Shown piece by piece: positions 53,217 to 61,200 of a stretch of DNA of 64,000 bases. This DNA comes from Vibrio lentus (GTDB lineage: Bacteria > Pseudomonadota > Gammaproteobacteria > Enterobacterales > Vibrionaceae): positions 14,426 through 78,425 of the forward strand of contig NZ_MCZK01000167.1 of NCBI RefSeq assembly GCF_002875945.1, written 5' to 3'. The first letter of the stretch is position 1; every line of letters starts with the position of its first letter. The translations under genes were made by a program, and so were the position numbers. Below the pieces are notes generated by a model, which was not told the DNA's origin, searched no databases, and saw nothing but the letters and a program-made list of their open reading frames with translations.

Positions 53217-54482
53217 ATGGAAAAGTTTCGAGTTATTGGATCGGATAAGCCGTTAAGCGGTGAAGTGACGATCTCAGGCGCAAAAAATGCAGCGCTACCT
53301 ATTTTATTCGCATCAATCCTTGCTGAAGAGCCGGTTGAAGTGAGTAATGTTCCTCACCTACGTGACATCGATACTACGATGGAATTGCTTAAGCGTTTAG
53401 GCGCAAAAGTATCACGCAACGGTAGTGTTCATGTTGATGGCAGCGAAATTAATGAATTTTGTGCGCCTTACGATTTAGTGAAAACAATGCGTGCTTCTAT
53501 CTGGGCTTTAGGTCCTCTAGTTGCTCGTTTTGGTGAAGGCCAAGTGTCACTTCCTGGTGGTTGTGCTATTGGTGCTCGACCTGTTGATTTGCATATCCAT
53601 GGCCTAGAGCAACTAGGTGCGACCATTAAATTGGAAGATGGTTATGTAAAAGCAAGTGTTGATGGCCGTCTGAAAGGCGCGCATATCGTGATGGATAAAG
53701 TAAGCGTTGGCGCTACGATTACTATCATGTGTGCAGCAACATTAGCTGAAGGTACAACAGTATTAGATAACTCAGCGCGCGAGCCTGAGATTGTTGATAC
53801 GGCTGATTTCCTAAACAAGCTAGGTGCTAAGATCTCTGGTGCAGGTACAGACACGATTACTATCGAAGGCGTTGAGCGTCTTGGTGGTGGTCATCACTCT
53901 GTGGTTGCCGATCGCATTGAAACAGGTACGTTCCTTGTAGCGGCTGCGGTTTCTGGCGGTAAAGTTGTTTGTCGTAATACCAACGCTCATCTTCTTGAAG
54001 CAGCTTTAGCTAAGCTTGAAGAAGCGGGTGCGAAGATTGAAACGGGCGACGACTGGATCAGTCTTGATATGACAGAGCGTGAGCTAAAAGCGGTGAAAAT
54101 CGTAACAGCACCTCATCCTGGCTTCCCAACAGACATGCAAGCTCAGTTTACTCTGCTTAACATGATGGCGAAGGGCAGTGGTGTTATCACTGAGACTATC
54201 TTTGAAAACCGCTTTATGCACATTCCTGAATTACAGCGAATGGGTGCAAAAGCTGAGATCGAAGGTAATACCGCTATCTGTGGTGAAACCGAAAAATTGA
54301 GCGGCGCTCAAGTAATGGCAACGGATCTTCGTGCATCTGCGAGCCTTGTTATTGCTGGTTGTATTGCTCAAGGTGAAACCATCGTTGACCGTATTTATCA
54401 CATCGATCGTGGCTACGATAAGATTGAAGATAAGCTTTCAGCCTTAGGCGCAAACATTACGCGATTTCGTGAATCGAGCTAA
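53217..54482 (+). CDS. murA: UDP-N-acetylglucosamine 1-carboxyvinyltransferase
   Basis: 421 residues from ATG 53217; I prefer it over the ATG three bases earlier because it gives proper spacing from AAGG and the usual MxKFRV start. The active-site cysteine (fosfomycin target) is Cys116 in LPGGCAIGARPVDLH. Other motifs are SGAKNAALPIL and PTDMQAQFTLLN. It commits UDP-GlcNAc to peptidoglycan synthesis. Last gene of the mla-ibaG-murA run, with a terminator following. Confidence 0.97.
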   Translation: MEKFRVIGSDKPLSGEVTISGAKNAALPILFASILAEEPVEVSNVPHLRDIDTTMELLKRLGAKVSRNGSVHVDGSEINEFCAPYDLVKTMRASIWALGPLVARFGEGQVSLPGGCAIGARPVDLHIHGLEQLGATIKLEDGYVKASVDGRLKGAHIVMDKVSVGATITIMCAATLAEGTTVLDNSAREPEIVDTADFLNKLGAKISGAGTDTITIEGVERLGGGHHSVVADRIETGTFLVAAAVSGGKVVCRNTNAHLLEAALAKLEEAGAKIETGDDWISLDMTERELKAVKIVTAPHPGFPTDMQAQFTLLNMMAKGSGVITETIFENRFMHIPELQRMGAKAEIEGNTAICGETEKLSGAQVMATDLRASASLVIAGCIAQGETIVDRIYHIDRGYDKIEDKLSALGANITRFRESS

Positions 54483-54522
54483 CTTAGGTTAGTGAGTTCA
54501 TGAATCAGTAAGATAAAAACAC

Positions 54523-54552
54523 AAAAGTCGGAACCTTGGTTTCGGCTTTTTT
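54523..54552 (+). terminator. Rho-independent terminator of murA
   Basis: AAGTCGGAA pairs with TTTCGGCTT (two G-U pairs), followed by a T-run, about 40 bases after the murA stop. Confidence 0.82.
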
Positions 54553-54634
54553 ATAGTTGTATTTACCGCTAGTGACTCTGTTGTACACCTTAGTGTGAGT
54601 CGATAAATGAGCTTTGCGGTTGGTGAGGAACAAA

Positions 54635-55360
54635 ATGATAGCAATATTACGTATTTTCGCATTGGCGATATTTGCGATTCTTATGTTTGTATTTGGGTGT
54701 GGTTACTGTCTACTTAGTCCGCGTAATCCGAAGCACGTATTTACCTTTGGCCGCTATTTCGGTCGTATGTCGAAGATCTTCGGCATGAAACTAGAACTTC
54801 GTATCCCGGAAGATGCTTACTCTCGTGGCCAACACGTTTATGTTGCGAACCACCAAAATAGCTGGGATCTATTCACGATTTCATCAGCGGTAACACCTAA
54901 GGTTGTTACTGTTGGTAAGAAGAGCCTAGCGTGGATGCCTCTTTTTGGTCAGTTGTACTGGCTGACGGGTAATATCCTAATCGACCGAGCTAACCGCAGC
55001 AAAGCGGTAGGTACGATCGATCAAGTGGTTACTAGCCTTAAAGAGAGTGATGTTTCAGTATGGATGTTCCCTGAAGGCACTCGTTCTCGTGGCCGTGGCT
55101 TGTTGCCATTTAAGACGGGTGCTTTCCATGCTGCTATTGGTGCTGGTTTACCTATTATTCCTATCGTGTGTAGCTCAACTGGTGGCGTGAAGCTGAACCG
55201 TTGGAACAATGGTCATGTGATTGTTGAAATGCTGCCACCAATCAGCACTGAAGACTACGATAAGTCTAATGTTCGCCAACTCGCTAACCTAGCCCGTGAG
55301 CAAATGGCCGCTAAACTTGAAGAGTTAGATAAAGAAGTGGTTGAGCTTAATAAGAAGTAA
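54635..55360 (+). CDS. plsC: 1-acyl-sn-glycerol-3-phosphate acyltransferase (PlsC)
   Basis: 241 residues from ATG 54635, preceded by GAGGAAC; an upstream in-frame TTG (54614) is less likely. N-terminal membrane helix (about 2-24), then the acyltransferase motifs VANHQNSWDLF (H-x4-D), GNILIDRANRSKA, and VWMFPEGTRSRGRGLLPFKTGAF. It makes phosphatidic acid from lysophosphatidic acid. It converges with ridA. Confidence 0.94.
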   Translation: MIAILRIFALAIFAILMFVFGCGYCLLSPRNPKHVFTFGRYFGRMSKIFGMKLELRIPEDAYSRGQHVYVANHQNSWDLFTISSAVTPKVVTVGKKSLAWMPLFGQLYWLTGNILIDRANRSKAVGTIDQVVTSLKESDVSVWMFPEGTRSRGRGLLPFKTGAFHAAIGAGLPIIPIVCSSTGGVKLNRWNNGHVIVEMLPPISTEDYDKSNVRQLANLAREQMAAKLEELDKEVVELNKK

Positions 55361-55385
55361 TCATTTAAGCTAAACGACAGACAAT

Positions 55386-55416
55386 AAAAAAGGTTGCCAA
55401 TTGGGCAACCTTTTTT
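55386..55416. terminator. Bidirectional terminator between plsC and ridA
   Basis: AAGGTTGCC and GGCAACCTT pair around a short loop, flanked by A- and T-runs between convergent genes. Confidence 0.93.
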
Positions 55417-55484
55417 GTTTCTGATAAACACTCAGCATTACGCTAAGTCGTTTATTAGAAGGTGTTTAATCTAGAGATTAAAAC

Positions 55485-55874
55485 CTATTTGCGAACCGCA
55501 ATAGCTTCAATCTCGATACCTACATCTTTTGGCAGACGTGCTACTTCAACACATGAACGTGCAGGGTAGTTTGCAACGCCGTGCTCATCAAAGAATTTAC
55601 CGTAAACTTCGTTTACTGTGCCGAAGTCGTTTAGGTCTTTAACGAATACCGTTAGTTTTACGATGTCTTTTACAGTCAGGCCAGAAGCTTCAACAACCGC
55701 TTGAACGTTGTCTAGAGATTGGCGAGCTTGCTCTGCGATATCAGCAGATACTTCACCAGTTACTGGGTTTACTGGGATTTGACCAGAAGTCAGAACCATG
55801 TTGCCAAGGTCAACACCTTGTACATATGGGCCGATTGCAGCTGGAGCAGATTCTGTGTGAAGTACTTTAGTCAT
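55485..55874 (-). CDS. ridA: RidA, 2-iminobutanoate/2-iminopropanoate deaminase
   Basis: 129 residues. RidA signature: APAAIGPYVQGVDLGNMVLTSGQIPVNPVTGEV and FDEHGVANYPARSCVEVARLPKDVGIEIEAIAV, with the catalytic Arg in the YPARSCVEV motif. It hydrolyses reactive enamine/imine intermediates made by PLP enzymes. It lies after pyrBI as in E. coli, but a terminator (55944-55971) separates it from pyrI. Confidence 0.97.
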   Translation of the reverse strand: MTKVLHTESAPAAIGPYVQGVDLGNMVLTSGQIPVNPVTGEVSADIAEQARQSLDNVQAVVEASGLTVKDIVKLTVFVKDLNDFGTVNEVYGKFFDEHGVANYPARSCVEVARLPKDVGIEIEAIAVRK

Positions 55875-55943
55875 TGGTTATTCCGTCAGTTATTAGATAA
55901 AAAGCGATTTTCAGTGTGCCTTCAAACTTAGGATAGGTAAAGA

Positions 55944-55971
55944 GCAAAATACCCCGCACAGGCGAGGTATT
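55944..55971 (-). terminator. Rho-independent terminator of pyrBI
   Basis: On the minus strand AATACCTCGC pairs with GCGGGGTATT (one G-U) around CTGT and is followed by a T-rich stretch. It lies about 40 bases after the pyrI stop. Confidence 0.8.
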
Positions 55972-56009
55972 GAATAGTTTTTGCGTTCGATCGGCGTTGC
56001 CGTATGACG

Positions 56010-56471
56010 TTATCTTTCTGTCACGATCTCACGAGAGAAGACTTTTTCGCAGTACTTACACTTCAATCGAATATCTTCTTTCTTTTCAAAGATCTTAAAG
56101 CTGCTTTCAACTGGCTCGTTGTGAGTAATGCAGTTGGTATTTGGACACTCAAACACATCGTTGATTTGCTCAGGAAGTTCCAATGCTAGCTTCTTAACCA
56201 CTTCGTAATCTTCGATTTGGTTTACCGTTGCGTGAGGAGCGTAAAGCGCTAGCTTGCTCGCTTGTTCTTCGGTGACGAACACATTCTCAATCTTGAGTAG
56301 GTCTTTTCCACCTAGTGCAGAAGACGGTAGGTTTAGGCCAATTGTCACTCGTTGATTCGAGTTATGCATGTCGAACAGTTTGAGTACTTTGATCCCGATG
56401 TTGGCTGGGATGTGGTCGATAACCGTTCCGTTTTTGATTGCTTCAACTTTTAATTGAGTCTCTTTAGACAT
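56010..56471 (-). CDS. pyrI: Aspartate carbamoyltransferase regulatory chain
   Basis: 153 residues, equal to E. coli PyrI. N-terminal nucleotide-binding domain (VEAIKNGTVIDHIPANIGIKVLKLF) and C-terminal zinc domain with four Cys in CPNTNC and CKYC. It confers CTP inhibition and ATP activation on PyrB. It starts 12 bases after the pyrB stop. Confidence 0.98.
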   Translation of the reverse strand: MSKETQLKVEAIKNGTVIDHIPANIGIKVLKLFDMHNSNQRVTIGLNLPSSALGGKDLLKIENVFVTEEQASKLALYAPHATVNQIEDYEVVKKLALELPEQINDVFECPNTNCITHNEPVESSFKIFEKKEDIRLKCKYCEKVFSREIVTER

Positions 56472-56483
56472 GATATCTCTCCT

Positions 56484-57413
56484 CTACAGCGTTTCGTTAA
56501 GAACAAGGGCTAGCAGTGCTTCACGCGCGTAAACACCGTTCTCTGCTTGCTGGAAGTAGTAAGCGTAAGGCGTTTTATCGACATCAATTGTAATTTCGTC
56601 AACGCGAGGCAGAGGATGTAGAACCTTTAGGTTATCACGTGCATTTTCCAGCATAGGAGCAGTCAGGATGTACGCTGATTTAATGTGCGCGTATTCCGAT
56701 TCATCAAAACGTTCTTTCTGAACTCGAGTCATGTACAGAATATCCAGCTCAGGAATCACATCTTCCATGTCTGTCAGTAGTTGGTACTTGATACCCGCTT
56801 CATCCAGCTCTTCACAAATGTAGTCAGGCATCGCCAGTGCTTCTGGAGCAACGAAGTAGAAACAGATATTGTCGAACTTCGCTAGTGCTTGAGTCAACGA
56901 GTGAACCGTACGGCCGTACTTAAGGTCACCAACGAATGCAACGTTTAGGTTATCTAAACGGCCTTGAGTTTCGGCAATAGAGAATAGGTCTAATAGTGTT
57001 TGTGTTGGGTGTTGGTTTGCACCGTCGCCCGCGTTAATCACGGGTACACCGTTAGAGAACTCAGAAGCCAGACGCGCTGCGCCTTCTTGAGGGTGGCGCA
57101 TTACGTAAGCATCAACGTATGAAGAGATAACCTGTACTGAATCCGCTAGCGTTTCGCCTTTCTTCGCCAGTGACGTGTTACCACCGCTGTCGAAACCAAT
57201 CACATCACCACCGATGCGTTGAATAGCCGTTTCAAAAGAGAGACGAGTTCGTGTTGAAGGTTCGAAGAAGCAGCTTGCAACAACTTTGTTCTTGATGAGT
57301 TCTGGGTTTGGTTCAGCTTTGAGTTGACCTGCCGTTTGAACAATTAATTCTAGCTCTTCACGAGAAAGCTCTGGAATTGAGATGATGTGCTTTTGATAGA
57401 GCGAATTCGCCAT
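56484..57413 (-). CDS. pyrB: Aspartate carbamoyltransferase catalytic chain
   Basis: 309 residues from ATG 57413 (MANSLYQKHIISI; E. coli MANPLYQKHI, 311 residues), with GGAAGAAG upstream; an in-frame ATG at 57428 adds five residues without family support. Carbamoyl-phosphate site STRTRLSFE, then HPTQTLLDL and HPLPRVDEI. It commits carbamoyl phosphate to pyrimidines. A leader peptide and attenuator precede it (57446-57606). Confidence 0.97.
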   Translation of the reverse strand: MANSLYQKHIISIPELSREELELIVQTAGQLKAEPNPELIKNKVVASCFFEPSTRTRLSFETAIQRIGGDVIGFDSGGNTSLAKKGETLADSVQVISSYVDAYVMRHPQEGAARLASEFSNGVPVINAGDGANQHPTQTLLDLFSIAETQGRLDNLNVAFVGDLKYGRTVHSLTQALAKFDNICFYFVAPEALAMPDYICEELDEAGIKYQLLTDMEDVIPELDILYMTRVQKERFDESEYAHIKSAYILTAPMLENARDNLKVLHPLPRVDEITIDVDKTPYAYYFQQAENGVYAREALLALVLNETL

Positions 57414-57445
57414 GATCTTCTTCCCCACAATAATGTATTGGCCAT

Positions 57446-57470
57446 AAAAAAGCCCCCCATAATGGGAGGC
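57446..57470 (-). terminator. pyrBI attenuator (intrinsic terminator in the leader)
   Basis: On the minus strand GCCTCCC pairs with GGGGGGC around ATTAT and is followed by six T residues, 32 bases before the pyrB start codon and 1 base after the leader-peptide stop codon. A ribosome that keeps up with RNA polymerase would cover this hairpin and permit read-through when UTP is low, as in the E. coli pyrBI mechanism. Confidence 0.88.
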
Positions 57471-57471
57471 T

Positions 57472-57606
57472 TTAAAAAAGTGCTGAAAAGCAGAATAGAC
57501 GGCCTGGCAAGCATGCTAGCTTGCGAGCAATATTTGGTGTTTTCACAATTTTATTATGTGTTTTCACAATATCATTATGTTTTATCACAACATTGCTTGG
57601 CGTCAT
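57472..57606 (-). CDS. pyrL: pyrBI leader peptide (PyrL-like, 44 residues)
   Basis: 44 codons from ATG 57606 to TAA 57472, the same length as E. coli PyrL but without sequence resemblance. It begins MTPSNVVIKHND and ends LPGRLFCFSALF. The last codons are T-rich (TTCTGCTTTTCAGCACTTTTTT in part), providing U-tract pause sites just before the attenuator. The centre is three 21-bp repeats. The ribosome binding site is weak (GAGAG, distant). Assignment rests on position, the attenuator and stop-to-hairpin spacing. Confidence 0.78.
   Translation of the reverse strand: MTPSNVVIKHNDIVKTHNKIVKTPNIARKLACLPGRLFCFSALF
57528..57590 (-). repeat. Three 21-bp tandem repeats inside the pyrBI leader ORF
   Basis: Units begin TTGTGA at exactly 21-base spacing (plus-strand TCACAA at 57585, 57564 and 57543). 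They encode the 7-residue pattern V-(I/K)-(K/T)-(H/P)-N-x-(I/A). The unit length keeps the frame, so copy number can change without breaking the leader. Confidence 0.8.
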
Positions 57607-57635
57607 TTTCACTACTCTCAGACAAATTGTCGAGA

Positions 57636-57663
57636 ATTATACGCTTTCAATTTGTGAGCGCAA
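57636..57663 (-). promoter_or_regulatory. Promoter of the pyrL-pyrBI operon
   Basis: The -10 TATAAT (57636-57641) is exact. A weaker -35 TTGCGC (57658-57663) lies 16 bases upstream. Transcription would start near 57628, about 20 bases before the leader ORF. Confidence 0.75.
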
Positions 57664-57700
57664 GCGATTACATCAAGCTTTTGTTTACTTTCATTATTCT

Positions 57701-58705
57701 CTATTGGCCAAGTGTCGCGACCATTACCGCTTTGATGGTGTGCATGCGATTCTCTGCTTCATCAAACACAATCGAGTAGTCAGACTCAAACACTTCGTCT
57801 GTTACTTCTAAGCCGTTCATTCCATATTTGTCTGCGACTTGCTGGCCGATTACGGTTTCATTGTTGTGGAAAGCCGGCAGGCAATGCATGAACTTCACTT
57901 GAGGGTTACCTGTAAGCTTTATGACATCCATATTCACTTGGTAAGGTGTCATTACAGTCACACGTTCGTCCCAAGCTTCTGGCGCTTCACCCATAGAAAC
58001 CCAAACATCGGTGTAAAGGAAATCACAGCTTTTCACGCCTTCGGCAACGTCTTCTGTCAGCGTGATTTTTGCACCTGTAGTTTGTGCAATAGCTTGGCAC
58101 TCTTCCACAAGTTGTTCTTCTGGCCAGAACGCTTTAGGCGCGACAAGACGAATATCCATGCCCATTTTAGCTGCACCCACTAACAGAGAGTTACCCATGT
58201 TGTTACGTGCATCGCCTAGGTAAGCAAAACTGATTTGATGCAGATGTTTACCGCGACCATGTTCGATCATAGTAAGGAAATCAGCCAAGATCTGAGTAGG
58301 GTGGAACTCATCGGTTAGACCATTCCAAACCGGTACACCCGCATAAGCGCCAAGATCTTCGACAATACTCTGGCCAAAACCACGATATTCAATACCATCG
58401 TACATACGACCTAATACACGCGCTGTATCTTTCATTGATTCTTTCTGACCAATCTGAGAGCCAGAAGGACCGAGGTAAGAGACTTGAGCACCTTGATCAA
58501 AGGCGGCTACCTCAAAAGCACAACGTGTTCGAGTTGATGCTTTTTCAAAGATCAAAGCGATGTTTTTGCCATTGAGCTTCTTCTGCTCTGTACCTGCATA
58601 CTTTGCTTTTTTTAGATCGGCAGACAGGTCGAGTAAAAACTGAATCTCTTTAGGAGTAAAGTCGAGAAGTTTTAGAAAGTTACGATTGCGAAGATTAAAG
58701 GCCAT
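57701..58705 (-). CDS. argF: Ornithine carbamoyltransferase
   Basis: 334 residues, the length of E. coli ArgF. Carbamoyl-phosphate site STRTRCAFEVA, HPTQILADFLTM, DVWVSMGEAPEAWDERV (ornithine loop) and HCLPAFHNNET. It makes citrulline from ornithine; with arcA upstream it might also run in reverse in the deiminase pathway, but the sequence cannot show this. A terminator separates it from arcA, and an ARG-box-like site lies upstream (58770-58783). Confidence 0.95.
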   Translation of the reverse strand: MAFNLRNRNFLKLLDFTPKEIQFLLDLSADLKKAKYAGTEQKKLNGKNIALIFEKASTRTRCAFEVAAFDQGAQVSYLGPSGSQIGQKESMKDTARVLGRMYDGIEYRGFGQSIVEDLGAYAGVPVWNGLTDEFHPTQILADFLTMIEHGRGKHLHQISFAYLGDARNNMGNSLLVGAAKMGMDIRLVAPKAFWPEEQLVEECQAIAQTTGAKITLTEDVAEGVKSCDFLYTDVWVSMGEAPEAWDERVTVMTPYQVNMDVIKLTGNPQVKFMHCLPAFHNNETVIGQQVADKYGMNGLEVTDEVFESDYSIVFDEAENRMHTIKAVMVATLGQ

Positions 58706-58769
58706 CTCTCGCTCCTTGGGTATATAGAATCAATGAAGAACTTAGTTAAACATAAAAATGCTATATTTG

Positions 58770-58783
58770 TGAATATTTATTTT
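58770..58783. promoter_or_regulatory. Possible ARG box upstream of argF
   Basis: TGAATATTTATTTT matches the ArgR consensus TGAATwwwwATTCA at all but the last two positions. It lies 65 bases upstream of the argF start codon. Confidence 0.45.
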
Positions 58784-58794
58784 ATTAATTTAAT

Positions 58795-58822
58795 AAAAAA
58801 GGCCAGTACAATGGTACTGGCC
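58795..58822 (-). terminator. Rho-independent terminator of arcA
   Basis: GGCCAGTAC and GTACTGGCC form a 9-bp perfect stem around a 4-base loop, followed by six T residues on the minus strand, 40 bases after the arcA stop. Confidence 0.93.
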
Positions 58823-58861
58823 TAGATAAGTTAGTGTGTTCGCTTTATTGAGTTTTGTGGC

Positions 58862-60082
58862 TTAGATACCGTCTCTTTCTATAGGGCAGCTCATACAACG
58901 AGCGCCACCACGACCGCGACCCAGTTCATTGCCTGGAATTGTCAGAACTTCGATGCCTGCTTTGTCGTATTTCTCATTGGTGTAAACATTACGCTCATAA
59001 CCGATAACCGTACCCGGTTTCACCGTCAGTACGTTGTTAGCGTCATTCCACTGCTCACGTTCAGCTTCGTAGTTATCACCACCAGTTGTGATGATCTTCA
59101 GTTGATCGAGGTCCAGTGCACCTTCAATCGCTGTTAGGTAGTTTTCAGCTTTCTCTACTCGCATTTCGCCATTTTCTTTCGGCGTTAAGCGCCAAGTATC
59201 TAGGTCTTTACGAACGATCTCTGGATAGACTGAGAATGTGTCGATATCCATGTGCGTCATGACCGTATCAAGGTGCATACAAGAGCGGTGCTTCGGTAAA
59301 TCAATCGCAATCACTTCTTTAGCTTGACCGGATTTGAATAAACTCGCCGCTAGGTTTTCAACACCTTGTGGCTTAGTACGCTCTGAGATACCGATAAGAA
59401 CAGCGCCTTTACCGATAACCAGTACATCTCCACCTTCGATATTGGCGTTGTCGTAGTGAAGATCTTCATCACCGAAATACTTAATGAAATCTTGGCCGGC
59501 GAATACAGGGTGCCAGCGGTATATCGCTCGCAAGTGATTCGTTTCTCGTTGGCGAGCAGGCATCATCATAGGGTTAAGAGAGACGCCTCCATAAACCCAG
59601 CAAGAAGTGTCACGGGTAAATAGATGGTTAGGTAGCGGCTCAATAACGAAATCAAGTGGGCGGTGCATCTTCGGTAACATTGAAGAAGATTTAATAGGAA
59701 GCTCAGAGTAGGCTAAACCACCAAGTAGGATCGTAGCCAAGTGCTCATTGTCCATTTGAGCAAGGTACTCTCTTAAATCACGTGCGAATGTAGGGCCGTA
59801 ACGGAAATCAGAGATTTGAGTATTAAGCAGCCACTCACGAGCTTGAGCCACAGCAAGCGTTTCAACCAGTAGGTCATGCAGTAATAACACTTCAACGTCT
59901 TGGTTACGAAGTGTCGTCGCAAAGGCATCGTGTTCCTCACCTGCCGCTTCTACTGCAAGTACATCATCAAAGAGTAGCTCATGACAGTTAGAAGGGGTGA
60001 GGTGGGTGAGTGCCCTTTCAGGCCTATTTAGGAGAACTCGTCTTAATTGACCGACTTCGGAGCCAACGTACAGCTTACTCAT
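58862..60082 (-). CDS. arcA: Arginine deiminase
   Basis: 406 residues, typical of ArcA. Guanidino-modifying fold with NIEGGDVLVIGKGAVLIGISERT, HLDTVMTHMDID (catalytic His) and the C-terminal catalytic cysteine in GRGGARCMSCPIERDGI. It converts arginine to citrulline and ammonia, giving ATP by the deiminase pathway when oxygen is scarce. Catabolic ornithine carbamoyltransferase would be argF next to it; no arcC carbamate kinase is in this window. Confidence 0.97.
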   Translation of the reverse strand: MSKLYVGSEVGQLRRVLLNRPERALTHLTPSNCHELLFDDVLAVEAAGEEHDAFATTLRNQDVEVLLLHDLLVETLAVAQAREWLLNTQISDFRYGPTFARDLREYLAQMDNEHLATILLGGLAYSELPIKSSSMLPKMHRPLDFVIEPLPNHLFTRDTSCWVYGGVSLNPMMMPARQRETNHLRAIYRWHPVFAGQDFIKYFGDEDLHYDNANIEGGDVLVIGKGAVLIGISERTKPQGVENLAASLFKSGQAKEVIAIDLPKHRSCMHLDTVMTHMDIDTFSVYPEIVRKDLDTWRLTPKENGEMRVEKAENYLTAIEGALDLDQLKIITTGGDNYEAEREQWNDANNVLTVKPGTVIGYERNVYTNEKYDKAGIEVLTIPGNELGRGRGGARCMSCPIERDGI

Positions 60083-60659
60083 TTTGCATCCTTACTATTA
60101 ATCCAGCGTCTATTTATGACAAGCTTGTTCGTAATATGCAAGTTTTGAAACTTGTGTAAAGGTTATGTTATTTTGATATTTTTGGTTTTAAATACTGAGT
60201 TATTTAGGTTTAGTGATATTAAAATCCAATCGAAAGGCTGAGTTCTGAAACAAACTTTTTGCGGATCTATGCTCAAATTTCAGTGATTCGATAATCCACT
60301 TTGCTTGGTGAACATGATTTTTCATTCAAAATTTATGCAGTTATTTACTTTTAAGTGCGGTTTTATGCACCACTCAAGTGATCTACCGTATGCATCTGAT
60401 ATGACTAACCACTCAATTTTGAAGGAGTAAGGCTAAAAGTAACAATAAAAATGAAATGCTAAAACACACGATAGTTAATAATATGTTGAAAATTTGTTTC
60501 TGTGATTTTGATTTCACTTTTTAATTGATATCCCTTCTGTTATCTAGCGATAAACTTACTCTTCTACGCCTGATCTAGGTGGCTTTTCTAGGCGATCCGT
60601 GCCATATTTCGTGGCAATCAAATTTGATCTTTTCATAGTCAACACTCTGGAGCAGACAC
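60083..60659. other. Long intergenic region between divergent arcA and rraB
   Basis: 577 A/T-rich bases with no convincing gene. An ARG-box-like site (TGATTTTTCATTCA, 60315-60328) may serve arcA. A Shine-Dalgarno-like string near 60431-60440 is not followed by a usable reading frame. The right end must hold the rraB promoter. I see no clear hairpins with T-runs. Confidence 0.6.
60315..60328. promoter_or_regulatory. Possible ARG box upstream of arcA
   Basis: TGATTTTTCATTCA matches the ArgR consensus TGAATwwwwATTCA at all but two positions, with the right half perfect. It lies about 230 bases upstream of the arcA start. Confidence 0.35.
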
Positions 60660-61076
60660 ATGTCTCACGAAGATGAATATCTATCAGTAGCGGAATTAAT
60701 TGAATTTCAAAAAGGAGAGACTCGCGACATCATTGAAGCACTAATCGAAGATGGTAGCGATCCTGAAGCTCTATACGATATCGAGCATCACCTATTCGCT
60801 GAAGATTTCGCAGTACTTGAGAAAGCCGTTGTTGAAGCATTCAAAATGGGCTTTGAAGTGCTTGAAGCTGAAGAGACAGAAGACGAAGATGGCAACAAGC
60901 TACTTTGTTGTGATGCAACGATGCAGTGTACTCTGAACGCAGAAGCGATTGATGAGCAAGTTGAAAAGCTTGTAAATCTTGCAGAGAAGTTTGACATTAT
61001 CTACGACGGTTGGGGCACTTACTACGAAGGTGAAGATGCTATCTACCCTGACGAAGATGATGAAGACGAAGAGTAA
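60660..61076 (+). CDS. rraB: RraB, inhibitor of RNase E activity
   Basis: 138 residues, very acidic, with a poly-acidic tail (DEDDEDEE). The DUF695/RraB pattern is visible: VAELIEFQKGETRDIIEALIEDGSDPEALYDIEHHLFAEDF, FEVLEAEETEDEDGNKLLCCDATMQC, DGWGTYYEG. In E. coli RraB binds RNase E and alters mRNA decay. Monocistronic with its own terminator. Confidence 0.95.
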   Translation: MSHEDEYLSVAELIEFQKGETRDIIEALIEDGSDPEALYDIEHHLFAEDFAVLEKAVVEAFKMGFEVLEAEETEDEDGNKLLCCDATMQCTLNAEAIDEQVEKLVNLAEKFDIIYDGWGTYYEGEDAIYPDEDDEDEE

Positions 61077-61094
61077 TCTCTCCCAGTTTTAAAG

Positions 61095-61122
61095 AATGCC
61101 AGCCTTGAGCTGGCATTTTTTT
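61095..61122 (+). terminator. Rho-independent terminator of rraB
   Basis: AATGCCAGC and GCTGGCATT pair around CTTGA, followed by a T-run, 18 bases after the rraB stop. Confidence 0.93.
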
Positions 61123-61200
61123 GTCCTCAGAAAAATAAATGTCTTTATATGCATTCATTCATTATAATGCGGTCAAAATTGATCTAGCTCAAGGAATGAC

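Noticed and set aside
57387..57811. Two plus-strand open readings of about 100-130 residues between pyrB and argF
   Set aside because: They are opposite to the pyrBI promoter, leader ORF and attenuator, overlap the argF 3' end, and show no family resemblance.
60455..60523. 22-residue open reading upstream of rraB
   Set aside because: The Shine-Dalgarno-like string at about 60431-60440 is too far away, and the peptide has no membrane or leader character.
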